From Paraglaciecola psychrophila 170 (GTDB lineage Bacteria > Pseudomonadota > Gammaproteobacteria > Enterobacterales > Alteromonadaceae), in the NCBI RefSeq assembly GCF_000347635.1, contig NC_020514.1:4154001-4218000 (forward strand): DNA of 64,000 bases. Reading direction: 5' to 3'. A program made the translations under genes and the position numbers. Positions 19,779-28,943 of this stretch are shown piece after piece. A model generated the notes under the pieces. The model worked only from the letters and a program-made list of their open reading frames with translations, was not told the DNA's origin and searched no databases. Position 1 is the first letter of the stretch, and every line of letters starts with the position of its first letter.

Positions 19779-20981
19779 TCATACTTTCCAGAAAATGTGT
19801 TTACGATACATCACAAACATAACCAGATAAGACAGTATTAAAAAGCTAACAGCATAAGCTAAAGATGCATTGAGATCGCCCAGCCAAGGTCTGTAAAAAT
19901 GCGAATATAACCACGCTTTTACACTGACCTCACCTATATGCACCATGATCACTAACCGTCCAACCACACCGGCAAACATAAAAAAGGCAATACTGTTAGC
20001 GCCAAATACAACAAAAGGGGCCGCCCACAATCGCCACTGTTTGATATCCAACACATACATCAAACCGGCTAATATTAATGCGGCATATCCAGAGGTAAGC
20101 AACACATAACTAGAGGTCCACAATGCTTTATTAATGGGTAACCAATGAGCCCACATTTGCCCCAACAACAATGCAACCACCCCACAAATGGCCAGCCATT
20201 TGGCTTTATGACGCATAGAATGATGGCTAAACGACAACCACTGCCCTGCCAATACCCCGCTTAAACCACTAGCAATCGCCGGCAATGTACTTAAGACGCC
20301 TTCAGGATCGAACGCAAATGGCTGGGCGCTGGAATAATAGAGATGGGTTTTAGCAAATAAGTAGTTGTCCAACCAAGCACTCAAGTTATTAGCATATTCT
20401 AATAAGCCCACGTATTGATTGCCTAGGTCATCGTGATAAGGAATAAATGCCATTGCCAGCCAATAGGCAACCAAAATAGCGAGCATACAAATTACCAGCT
20501 GCAGGCGCGACAAAAATAGCCATAACAAGACACAAGCCATGTATACCAGTGCGATACGTTGCAACACGCCCATAAAACGCATTTGCATCAGGCGCTGTGT
20601 AAACCAGTCATAATCGGCAGCACTAAAATTGTAATAAAACAGTGCTAAAAAACAGCCCAATAGCAGTAGCTTAAACATACGCAGCAGAGCGTGGTGGATG
20701 ATATGCCCATGACCTAGCCCTTGCTCTTTTTGACGCTGCCCCGACAGCGAAATGGACACCCCAACAATAAAGATAAAAAAGGGGAAAATTAAGTCGGTTA
20801 GGGTCCAGCCGTGCCACTTTGCATGGGCTAAAGGCGAATAAATATATTGCCAGCTGCCAGGATTATTCACTAAGATCATAGCGGTAATCGTCATGCCTCT
20901 AAATACATCTAAAGCCAGCAGCCGATTGGCTGGCACATGCTGATAGATAGACTGACAATGCGCTTTAAGCGCTGACATCAT
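19779..20981 (-). CDS. nagX: NagX-like membrane protein (DUF5009/HGSNAT family)
   Basis: This polytopic protein of about 400 residues opens with LLALDVFRGMTITAMILVNN and has WTLTDLIFPFFIFIVGVSIS, both typical of the heparan-alpha-glucosaminide N-acetyltransferase-like family. In Shewanella and Xanthomonas its homologue NagX belongs to GlcNAc-utilisation clusters and is proposed, not proven, to be an inner-membrane sugar transporter or acetyltransferase. It follows nagZ by 12 bases, so the two are an operon. AAGGTGG precedes the ATG at 20981; a GTG at 20987 is also in frame. It is the only transporter-like inner-membrane protein in the locus. Confidence 0.85.
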   Translation of the reverse strand: MMSALKAHCQSIYQHVPANRLLALDVFRGMTITAMILVNNPGSWQYIYSPLAHAKWHGWTLTDLIFPFFIFIVGVSISLSGQRQKEQGLGHGHIIHHALLRMFKLLLLGCFLALFYYNFSAADYDWFTQRLMQMRFMGVLQRIALVYMACVLLWLFLSRLQLVICMLAILVAYWLAMAFIPYHDDLGNQYVGLLEYANNLSAWLDNYLFAKTHLYYSSAQPFAFDPEGVLSTLPAIASGLSGVLAGQWLSFSHHSMRHKAKWLAICGVVALLLGQMWAHWLPINKALWTSSYVLLTSGYAALILAGLMYVLDIKQWRLWAAPFVVFGANSIAFFMFAGVVGRLVIMVHIGEVSVKAWLYSHFYRPWLGDLNASLAYAVSFLILSYLVMFVMYRKHIFWKV

Positions 20982-20993
20982 AAACACACCACC

Positions 20994-22865
20994 TTATTGA
21001 ACCGTAACAGGCAAACTTCCTTGGGCTTGAATACGACCACTGATCACGTCTGCTAAAGCATTAAAAATCGGTCCGTCGTACTGCGTAATAGAACGACCAG
21101 AGTCGTCCATATACTCAGACTTGGTCAGCCGATAAGCAAAACTGGCTAAAATGGCATCGGCATAGGGTGCAAACAAACGGCTGTTGTATGGTGTACGCAA
21201 ACTGATAAACAGCGTCTTTTTACCTAGCTGTTGCGCCGCTTCTAACATCCTTAACTGTTGGCTAATTTGCTGCTGTTTAGTACTACGTTCACGCCTGTGC
21301 TGGATATCGTCCATGCCACCTAGCTCTGCTAAGCTTTGATCTGGGGTGATATCCGCTGTGATAACCATGTCAACTTGATCCAAGGCTAACAAGTTGACGT
21401 CAGCATCGACACTAGCCACGCTGTTGCACTTAATATTTAAGGTCGGTAAACGATTTTTTAGCGCAAGGGTTAATCCCATACACTTAGTGGTATCTGGCAT
21501 CACTAACAGCAGATTGGTCACACTATTATCAAGGGGTAACACACCGCTGTTTTTAATCATAACGATGGCGCTGTTGGCCAATTGCTGTTCAACCATTTTG
21601 TGAGCTAGCGAGTCCAAGGTTGCCTGTGCACTAACAATAGCCTGGTCAATCGGTAATGTTTGTGGTTTCGACAGTTGATAGCTTGCTTTGAGTGCAGCAA
21701 TACGCTGTGCCGAAACGTCAATCTCTTTGCGGTTTAAGCGCCCTTGCTGCACCGCGTTAGTCACATCACTGATAAGCTGTTTTAAGTTAGCAATATCTGA
21801 TGGACGCCTAATAGTTATTGGCATCAACGCAATATCTGCTCCGGCTGAAAAGGTTTGAACAACCGCCTCAGTCTGGTCAAAGTAATGAGCAATGCCCGCC
21901 ATGTTTAATGCATCAGTAACTATAAGGCCTTTAAATTCCATTTTATCTCTGAGTAAATCAGTCAGGATCTTGCGGGACATAGTGGCCGGTAAAATCACAG
22001 TGTTGCCGTCTTTAGCCATAAATTCAGTGTTATCTAATTGCGGATACTGAATATGTGCCGTCATGATCATGCCCGGTGCATCACGGTCTATGGCATAACT
22101 AAAGGGCTTTAAATCAACGGCTTCAATTTGTTGTAGATCGTGATCGACTCTGGGCAAGCCGGTATGACTATCGACACTGGTGTCACCGTGCCCCGGAAAA
22201 TGTTTTAGAGTAGCGATCATGCCCTGATGTTGCATCGCCGCCATTTGCGCCGTGCCCAGTTGCGCCACTATATTCGCATCTTCACCGTATGAGCGCACAT
22301 TGATCACCGGATTTAACGGATTAACATTTACATCTACAGTAGGTGCAAAATTAACATTAAAACCCAGTGACATTAATTCTTTGGCCATAATTTCGCCACT
22401 TTCACGGGCAAACTTGTCTCCGTGCTTAGCAAAGGTGGCACCAATCGCCATATTGCCCGCAAATGACGTGCCCAAGTTTTGCGGCAAACGCACCACCCGA
22501 CCACCTTCCTGATCGATAGCGATAAACAGCGGTAGATGCCCTGCTCTCTTTGCAGCTTGCTGCAAGGCATAATTTAAGGTCAGTATTTGTCGGGTATTTT
22601 GTAGGTTTTCAGCAAACAAAATGACACCACCGATACCTGTATCACTAATCATATCTGCTAATGGTTGAGGTAACTTAGTTACAGGTGTTCGGCACGTTTT
22701 TTCGAGATCAGCATCATCACAAAAATACCGTAAATCAAGCATTAATTTTTGAGCGACGATTGGGTTTAATATTGGATCTACTTTTGTTTTTACGGCACAA
22801 GATGCACTCAATAACATAACGCAGAAGGCGGAAAATTTAATCACTGTATACGGTACTTTAATCAA
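20994..22865 (-). CDS. nagZ: NagZ-like GH3 beta-N-acetylglucosaminidase lipoprotein
   Basis: A glycoside hydrolase family 3 protein of 623 residues. FIAIDQEGGRVVRLPQN, the NagZ catalytic histidine loop KHFPGHGDTSVDSHTG and the nucleophile aspartate region VTDALNMAG are all present. A C-terminal second domain makes it like two-domain Bacillus NagZ rather than the short cytoplasmic E. coli form. The lipobox SASC predicts an envelope-anchored enzyme, again as in Bacillus. It removes terminal GlcNAc from wall fragments and would alternate with NamZ. The start is taken as the TTG at 22865; no clear ribosome site is visible. It is first in a nagZ-nagX unit. Confidence 0.92.
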   Translation of the reverse strand: MIKVPYTVIKFSAFCVMLLSASCAVKTKVDPILNPIVAQKLMLDLRYFCDDADLEKTCRTPVTKLPQPLADMISDTGIGGVILFAENLQNTRQILTLNYALQQAAKRAGHLPLFIAIDQEGGRVVRLPQNLGTSFAGNMAIGATFAKHGDKFARESGEIMAKELMSLGFNVNFAPTVDVNVNPLNPVINVRSYGEDANIVAQLGTAQMAAMQHQGMIATLKHFPGHGDTSVDSHTGLPRVDHDLQQIEAVDLKPFSYAIDRDAPGMIMTAHIQYPQLDNTEFMAKDGNTVILPATMSRKILTDLLRDKMEFKGLIVTDALNMAGIAHYFDQTEAVVQTFSAGADIALMPITIRRPSDIANLKQLISDVTNAVQQGRLNRKEIDVSAQRIAALKASYQLSKPQTLPIDQAIVSAQATLDSLAHKMVEQQLANSAIVMIKNSGVLPLDNSVTNLLLVMPDTTKCMGLTLALKNRLPTLNIKCNSVASVDADVNLLALDQVDMVITADITPDQSLAELGGMDDIQHRRERSTKQQQISQQLRMLEAAQQLGKKTLFISLRTPYNSRLFAPYADAILASFAYRLTKSEYMDDSGRSITQYDGPIFNALADVISGRIQAQGSLPVTVQ

Positions 22866-22978
22866 GATATTTAACTACTTATTGTAAATTTATGCATTAG
22901 ATCAGATAAGAATGTAGCAGGCTCACCTAAAAATAAATTATTTAATATTCTAAAGTTAATATGGAAAATTAATATGAA

Positions 22979-23003
22979 AAATCCCCGCGTTTCGCGAGGA
23001 TTT
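22979..23003 (-). terminator. Rho-independent terminator after the Oar-like receptor
   Basis: AAATCCCCGCG (22979-22989) pairs with CGCGAGGATTT (22993-23003) across a three-base loop, 42 bases past the receptor stop. T-runs on both sides make it potentially bidirectional. It separates the receptor from nagZ-nagX. Confidence 0.85.
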
Positions 23004-23044
23004 AACACTTTTTTTAAGTTAATAGAACAATGCGATAGTGATCA

Positions 23045-26000
23045 TTAATAAGCAATACTCACCGACAATTGGACTCTACGAGGATTGATTAAGTTTCGGG
23101 CTTCACCAAATGTATCGTTACTAACATAGGGGTCATAGTTATATCCCGTTTGATTGTCAAATACGTTATAAACCTCGGCATTAAAGTTCAGTTCTAAATC
23201 ATCCGTTAACTGAAATCTTTGTGCGTAGTTTAAATCTAGCTGCCAATGACTTGCTTCGCGACGGCTACCTGCAGTTTCAGCATAACGAATGGTAGAGCTA
23301 GAGTAGCCATAAAGTGAACCATCCCACGCTTCCCATACATCACCAGATTGGTAAACAAAGTTAAAGCCAATATCGGCATTCCAATCGGTAGTATAATAAC
23401 CTAGAGCTTTTAAGACATGAGGCTTATCGCCATTTAGTGTTCCGTATTTGCCATCCCATAACTGACGACCCTTGCCATCAGCTAAGTTAGATGAGCCTAT
23501 AAACAAGTTACCATCAGAGGCACCACTGGTGATATCTTGGTCATAATTACCGAAATAATGACTCCATACATAAGAAACATTTAAATAAGTATTGTCGCCC
23601 ACATATTCACCTTCGATACTCCATTCATAATAAGTATTTTCAGAGCCATCCAGCTCAGCAATAACGTAAGAAGAACCACCCACTTCATCGCGATAAGCAG
23701 CTAAGTCTTCAATGTATAAACCTTTATCTGCTATATTGTCTGGCACACCACCAAAGGGGCTCTGATACTTTCCGTCAAGACGTGCAGTGTTAGGGGTATC
23801 TTCCCAAGCATGAAAGGCTTTACGTTGACGTACATGGGTACGTATTAACAGTTCGTTAGAAACGGCTTTGGTTGCACCTATAGTTATTTCGTCAGTACGC
23901 CGAGGCTTTAGACTGTCTTCAAAGAATTTACCCGACGAGCCGCTAGCAGGCTGGTCACTGAGGTAATTACCTGATTCATCAAAAAACACCTGCATGGATT
24001 TCTGACTATTACGTGCCCATGAAGCGGCACGGGCCAAAGATGAAGCCTCTGGATTGTAGCTCGCAAAGTTAGCAAACACGGTACTGTTTTCTGAATAGGC
24101 CCAAGTGATACCTAGACGAGGTTGGATCATGTCTAAAAAGTCCACTTCATACATTTCGTATTTATGACCCTCTGCCACTTCGTAGCCTGACACATTGTTA
24201 GTGTTTTTCTTCAAGCCTTGGCCATACAAAATATCGTTGCTTAACATTACTCCTAGGCTATAAGTAAAGTCACCATGAGTAATCTCATCGTTAACTTCAA
24301 TATTAAAGCTTTCTGATGAAGAAGTAATGGCTGGTACAACACCGCCTGAATCTGTTTCTAAACTCATCTGTTGCACAGTTGCCTGATAATACACTGGAAC
24401 AGTGCCTTCATAATTATCAGGTGTTTCTCCTCCAATAAAACTAATACTGCCCCAGCCATTAGACAAGCGAGATAAAATTTCTTCGTTTTCTTTCCATTGG
24501 AAACCAAGATGTATTTTGTGGCTAGTGTTGCCGATTTCCATGTCGTGATCTAATTTAACTTCAAAGCTGGTGCGGTTAAAATCTTGATTATTAATGGTGG
24601 AGCCAACCCCGACCGAACCACCTGCGATTAATACGCCATCAGCGTCTAAGTAACCGTACTGCTGTATTAAAGGTAAAGCGGCGGCGCTGTCGTAAAGTGG
24701 ATTATCTAAGTCAAATTTTGGCACATTAAACAACCCCAAGGTATCGAGCTGAGAGATATCCAGCGAATCACCTATTCGAGGTGAGATATTGGGTATCAAG
24801 TTATCAGGGCCACCTGCAGATTTCAATTTAAAGGAATTATATTGGAAACTTAAAACGGTCTCATCACTGATTAAATATGAACCATCAAAAGTGACAATAT
24901 CCTGATCGGTCTTACTTCCATTTGATGTTGAGTCAGCGTCAAATGCCCCAACTGATAGGCCTTTGTCAATTCTCTCAGAGGTGCGTAAACTGGCATTTAA
25001 CAGCAGTTGAGCAGTTGGTGCCCAAGTTAACTTGCCATAATATTCGTCACGAATGCTACTGAAATCTTTGACTGAGCCACGGCCATTTTCTTTATTAGGT
25101 TTGTCATCTTCAGGACGAAAATAGGATGCGTAGAAAAACAGCTCATCTTCAATGAGTGGACCACTGATGCTAGTCGTAATCCAGGTTTTATTGAAGTCAT
25201 ATTTTTCGCCATTAAGATTATCCTTATCCGCATAGAGACTTTTGGGTTGAATTTGGTATTTTACATCAGCATGAAATTCATTGGTGCCTGATTTAGACAG
25301 GGTATTAATAGACAACCCACCAGAACGATTGAAACCGATTGCCTTAGCACCACCACGGTCAATTGTGACACTACCAATATCGTGAGTTGAAGGTTCAGAG
25401 GCTAAATTACCAAACATAGGTAGTGATATATCGACGCCATCAAAACCGTATTTGTTATCACGACCAGAACCACCAGCTGATGGGCCTAAAGTTGTATTTT
25501 CTGAATATTGTACGCCAGGAATAACGGCTAACAAGTCGCGATAATTTTGGCCAGTGGGTATTTTTTCAATAACATCTTTACTCAAGGAGTTTGTTAATGA
25601 AGCATTACCCTCACGGATAATTTTTGAGGCAGTCACATAAATAATTTCTGTGCTGTCTACAGGTGCTGCGTTAAGGGCAATATTCACGTCGGAAGCTTGC
25701 TCTAAGAATACTTCGACCGTTGTTTCTCTTACAGTTCCGTCAGACGATATAAAGTTAAGTGTGTATTGACCGGGTAATAATGCAGGCAGTGTATAACTAC
25801 CGTCAGCCTTTGTGGTGGCAGTACGGGGCTTGGGCATTATATTACTAGAAGCAGTAACCGTTACACCCGCAACTGAAATACCGGCTACTTCAGTACTCAC
25901 TTTACCCTTGATACTACCCGATTGCTGAGCCATAACCGGCGCACTCATTAATGCACCTGTTAGCATGAGAGCTGAGATAGATGCTGCCGGAGTCCTTAAT

Positions 26001-26059
26001 GTTTTACAGACAGCCTGATGCAGGCGCTTTTTTATAAAATTTGTTTGCTGTGTTGACAT
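23045..26059 (-). CDS. Oar-like TonB-dependent receptor of the peptidoglycan locus
   Basis: This 1004-residue outer-membrane receptor has an N-terminal carboxypeptidase-regulatory-like domain (GSIKGKVSTEVAGISVAGVT; KADGSYTLPALLPGQYTL), a plug (ENTTLGPSAGGSGRDNKYGF) and a large barrel ending VQLSVSIAY. Translation starts at ATG 26059, five bases after AGGTGG. Its position inside the peptidoglycan genes, divergent from the amidase fusion, suggests uptake of wall fragments or muropeptides; this is inferred from context only. The upstream region carries operator-like palindromes. Confidence 0.88.
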   Translation of the reverse strand: MSTQQTNFIKKRLHQAVCKTLRTPAASISALMLTGALMSAPVMAQQSGSIKGKVSTEVAGISVAGVTVTASSNIMPKPRTATTKADGSYTLPALLPGQYTLNFISSDGTVRETTVEVFLEQASDVNIALNAAPVDSTEIIYVTASKIIREGNASLTNSLSKDVIEKIPTGQNYRDLLAVIPGVQYSENTTLGPSAGGSGRDNKYGFDGVDISLPMFGNLASEPSTHDIGSVTIDRGGAKAIGFNRSGGLSINTLSKSGTNEFHADVKYQIQPKSLYADKDNLNGEKYDFNKTWITTSISGPLIEDELFFYASYFRPEDDKPNKENGRGSVKDFSSIRDEYYGKLTWAPTAQLLLNASLRTSERIDKGLSVGAFDADSTSNGSKTDQDIVTFDGSYLISDETVLSFQYNSFKLKSAGGPDNLIPNISPRIGDSLDISQLDTLGLFNVPKFDLDNPLYDSAAALPLIQQYGYLDADGVLIAGGSVGVGSTINNQDFNRTSFEVKLDHDMEIGNTSHKIHLGFQWKENEEILSRLSNGWGSISFIGGETPDNYEGTVPVYYQATVQQMSLETDSGGVVPAITSSSESFNIEVNDEITHGDFTYSLGVMLSNDILYGQGLKKNTNNVSGYEVAEGHKYEMYEVDFLDMIQPRLGITWAYSENSTVFANFASYNPEASSLARAASWARNSQKSMQVFFDESGNYLSDQPASGSSGKFFEDSLKPRRTDEITIGATKAVSNELLIRTHVRQRKAFHAWEDTPNTARLDGKYQSPFGGVPDNIADKGLYIEDLAAYRDEVGGSSYVIAELDGSENTYYEWSIEGEYVGDNTYLNVSYVWSHYFGNYDQDITSGASDGNLFIGSSNLADGKGRQLWDGKYGTLNGDKPHVLKALGYYTTDWNADIGFNFVYQSGDVWEAWDGSLYGYSSSTIRYAETAGSRREASHWQLDLNYAQRFQLTDDLELNFNAEVYNVFDNQTGYNYDPYVSNDTFGEARNLINPRRVQLSVSIAY

Positions 26060-26093
26060 GTGTACCACCTGTTATTGTAAATTATTGATATAG

Positions 26094-26109
26094 GTGACAT
26101 TGCTGTCAC
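26094..26109. promoter_or_regulatory. palindrome GTGACA-N4-TGTCAC upstream of the receptor
   Basis: GTGACA (26094-26099) and TGTCAC (26104-26109) form a perfect palindrome with a TTGC spacer, 35 bases upstream of the receptor's ATG. It could be an operator in the receptor leader. The cognate protein is unknown. Confidence 0.4.
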
Positions 26110-26264
26110 AAATTCTGTTACTAACATTCTTATTGTTAATTGATGATTTCGTACAGGGCTCCCCATTATTTAACAAATTATAGGCAACAACGTCAAGAAT
26201 AATATTTTCCAAATATCACAATTAATAGTAATAATTTATATTTTAATGGATTACGCAAACATCT

Positions 26265-26277
26265 GAATAATATATTC
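26265..26277. promoter_or_regulatory. putative operator GAATAATATATTC, copy 2
   Basis: Identical 13-mer to that at 16236-16248, here in the divergent region between the Oar-like receptor and the amidase-fusion gene. Confidence 0.5.
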
Positions 26278-26378
26278 ATACGAGTAAAGACAACTTTAGA
26301 GGGATAAGGGTTGTATTCGTATTTTAAATCGGAAATATATGTATAAAATCACATGTTATTGCGTCATAAATATGTGTA

Positions 26379-26390
26379 GAATAATTATTC
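26379..26390. promoter_or_regulatory. putative operator GAATAATTATTC, copy 3
   Basis: A perfect 12-base palindrome of the same motif class, 50 bases upstream of the amidase-fusion start. Two copies in one divergent region would allow control of both genes. Confidence 0.45.
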
Positions 26391-26440
26391 CATATATTTC
26401 CTAAAATAATAATTATTTATTCTAAAAGGTGGAGTTTGTC

Positions 26441-28933
26441 ATGCAGCGCTGTGTTAAGTATCAATCAAAATGGCGAACCATTGGGTCATCATCACGTCGA
26501 ATATGCTTTATTAGCCTGCTGACAATATTTATTGTTAGCTGTAAATCATTGTCCTTGTCTCATATGCAGTCTAAAAACTATAGCCAACGGATCAAGTTTT
26601 TGGTGATGCATTACACCGCTATTGATTATCAAAAATCAGTGACGGCCTTGGTTGATGAAGGTGGCTTGAGTTCACATTACTTGATACCCGAGCGTAATGA
26701 CCCCAGCTATCAAGACAGTCAGTTAAAAGTGATTCAATTAGTCGACGAATCTAGCCGCGCGTGGCACGCGGGTAAAAGTTACTGGCAGGGTAGAGAGGAC
26801 TTAAATGATCAATCTATAGGTATCGAAATAGTCAATGTGCCTGAATGTATGCGTGACAATACGAGTGTCGATCTAAAAAAACGACAAAATGATCCAAGTC
26901 GACTCTGCATTTTTCCTGACTATGACCCCAAACAAATAGAACTATTAATCACCTTATCCAAAGACATTCTGGCGCGAAATCCTGATATATCGCCTACAGC
27001 AGTCATAGGCCATTCCGACATTGCACCTACTCGCAAGAACGATCCTGGCCCACGTTTTCCTTGGTATCAACTGTATCAACGAGGTATTGGGGCTTGGTAC
27101 GACAATGACACTCTGAAAACATATTGGGAAATGTTTAACGCCTACCCACCCAGTATTAGTTTGATACAACATGCCTTAGGCACTTATGGTTATGGCATTG
27201 TTGAAACCGGTATGGCCGACAGTGCAACCCTAGATACTTTGTCAGCCTTTCAAATGCATTTTTTACCTTGGTCGGTTAATGGCAAGCTCGACAGTAAAAC
27301 CGCTGCGGTTTTATTTTCATTAATTGACAAATATTTCCCGCAACACATCGATGCGCTATTAAAACGCTACGAAGCAGAAAAACAGCCGGTGCAACAATCG
27401 GTTACCTTAGGCTATTACCAAGTCAATGAGACATATCCCAATACAGATCGAAGTACACGTGAATGGGTCAACGATCGTAACGTTTTCAAAAGTTATGTAA
27501 ATGAAGGCAAGATCATTATTGATAATCATGATGCGCAAAGTGCTGATATTTATGTCAACGGCGAAAAACTCAATATCGACGATATCCTGCAGCCTTATCA
27601 GCGTTATAGCTATTCTTTAGCGCGACGCACTAAAACTGGCGAAAACACCCTACGGGTTGAAAATGTATTACCTCAGGGCAGTTCTATTCAGGTCATGATC
27701 CCCTTCCCTACCTTAAAGCTCGAAGAAGCAGCCAATAGTCAAACGTTTGCTAAAGTGGACAACCTCATAAACAGTGATATCGATGCAGGTTTCCCCGGCG
27801 CAGTATTGCTGGTATTGAAAGATGGAAAAATCATCAAACGCAGCGCCTACGGTTATGCTCGAAAATATGCCGACGGAGGGCAGTTATTAGAACATCCCAT
27901 TAAGATGCAAACCTCTCAGCTATTTGATTTAGCCTCGAATACCAAAATGTTTGCCACCAATTTTGCGCTAATGAAATTGGTGTCAGAAGGTAAGATTGAT
28001 GTCACTCGACCTATTAATGACTACTTACCAGAGTATCAAGGACAAGGCCGCGAAGGTAGGTTGATTCGCGACCTACTAACACACACCGCAGGTTATTCTC
28101 CTCAAGTACGTTTTTTCACTAAAGACAATGAATTGGGTCCACAGTTTTTTTCTCAAAATAGAAAGCGCACCGAACATTTACTATTATCCCGGGTACCTTT
28201 TGAAATGGGTCGACAAACCCAAGCCGTATACAGCGACACCGATTATATGTTGCTCAGTTTACTGATTGAACGCGTGACGTTTGAACATTTAGATTTATAT
28301 GTAGAACAACAGATTTATCATCCTCTTGGCATCGATAACACCCTGTTTAATCCATTGCAAAAAGGCTTTACTAAAAGCCAGTTTGCAGCCACAGAAATAA
28401 TGGGTAACACCCGAGGTGGCACTGTAGACTTTGAAAATGTGCGTACTCATGTATTGCAAGGTGAAGTACATGATGAAAAAGCCTTTCATTCTTTTGCTGG
28501 TGTCGCCGGACATGCAGGGTTGTTTTCCACTGTTGATGATTTAGCTGTATTGAGCCAAACCCTATTGAATGGAGGAGGTTATGGTAAAACCAAAGTTTTT
28601 GAGCACGCTGTACTCGATGAATTTGTTAAACCGGAAGAAGGAAACGGTAGTTTTGGCTTGGGCTGGCGCCGCGCGGGTCATGGGGAAAGTAAGTGGCACT
28701 TTGGTCCTTATGCCAGCCCTTATGCTTATGGCCATACTGGCTGGACGGGAACAGTGACAGTCATCGATCCTGAATATGACCTTGCCATTATATTACTCAC
28801 CAACGCTCGTCATAGTGAGATTGTCGAACAAGAAGAGGATAAAGGACCAGAATTTAGTGGCAAATTATTTGAAACGGGTAAGTATGGCAGTATTATTAGT
28901 TTGGTATACGAAGCCGTTTTAGATAATCAATAG
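26441..28933 (+). CDS. lipoprotein fusing zinc amidase (AmiD/AmpD-like) with AmiE/YfeW-like serine hydrolase
   Basis: The lipobox (FIVSC) is followed by an Amidase_2 domain: FLVMHYTAID supplies a zinc histidine, and GHSDIAPTRKNDPGPRFPW the second histidine and the aspartate. A peptidoglycan-binding-like helical segment (about residues 230-300) follows, as in E. coli AmiD. The C-terminal half is a beta-lactamase-fold hydrolase with SNTK (SxxK), YSDTDYM in the YxN place and HTGWTG. It resembles E. coli YfeW and Bacillus YbbE/AmiE, itself an N-acetylmuramoyl-L-alanine amidase. Both halves could therefore cut the MurNAc-peptide bond. AGGTGGAG precedes ATG 26441 (830 aa). Confidence 0.88.
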   Translation: MQRCVKYQSKWRTIGSSSRRICFISLLTIFIVSCKSLSLSHMQSKNYSQRIKFLVMHYTAIDYQKSVTALVDEGGLSSHYLIPERNDPSYQDSQLKVIQLVDESSRAWHAGKSYWQGREDLNDQSIGIEIVNVPECMRDNTSVDLKKRQNDPSRLCIFPDYDPKQIELLITLSKDILARNPDISPTAVIGHSDIAPTRKNDPGPRFPWYQLYQRGIGAWYDNDTLKTYWEMFNAYPPSISLIQHALGTYGYGIVETGMADSATLDTLSAFQMHFLPWSVNGKLDSKTAAVLFSLIDKYFPQHIDALLKRYEAEKQPVQQSVTLGYYQVNETYPNTDRSTREWVNDRNVFKSYVNEGKIIIDNHDAQSADIYVNGEKLNIDDILQPYQRYSYSLARRTKTGENTLRVENVLPQGSSIQVMIPFPTLKLEEAANSQTFAKVDNLINSDIDAGFPGAVLLVLKDGKIIKRSAYGYARKYADGGQLLEHPIKMQTSQLFDLASNTKMFATNFALMKLVSEGKIDVTRPINDYLPEYQGQGREGRLIRDLLTHTAGYSPQVRFFTKDNELGPQFFSQNRKRTEHLLLSRVPFEMGRQTQAVYSDTDYMLLSLLIERVTFEHLDLYVEQQIYHPLGIDNTLFNPLQKGFTKSQFAATEIMGNTRGGTVDFENVRTHVLQGEVHDEKAFHSFAGVAGHAGLFSTVDDLAVLSQTLLNGGGYGKTKVFEHAVLDEFVKPEEGNGSFGLGWRRAGHGESKWHFGPYASPYAYGHTGWTGTVTVIDPEYDLAIILLTNARHSEIVEQEEDKGPEFSGKLFETGKYGSIISLVYEAVLDNQ

Positions 28934-28943
28934 GAACACCTTA

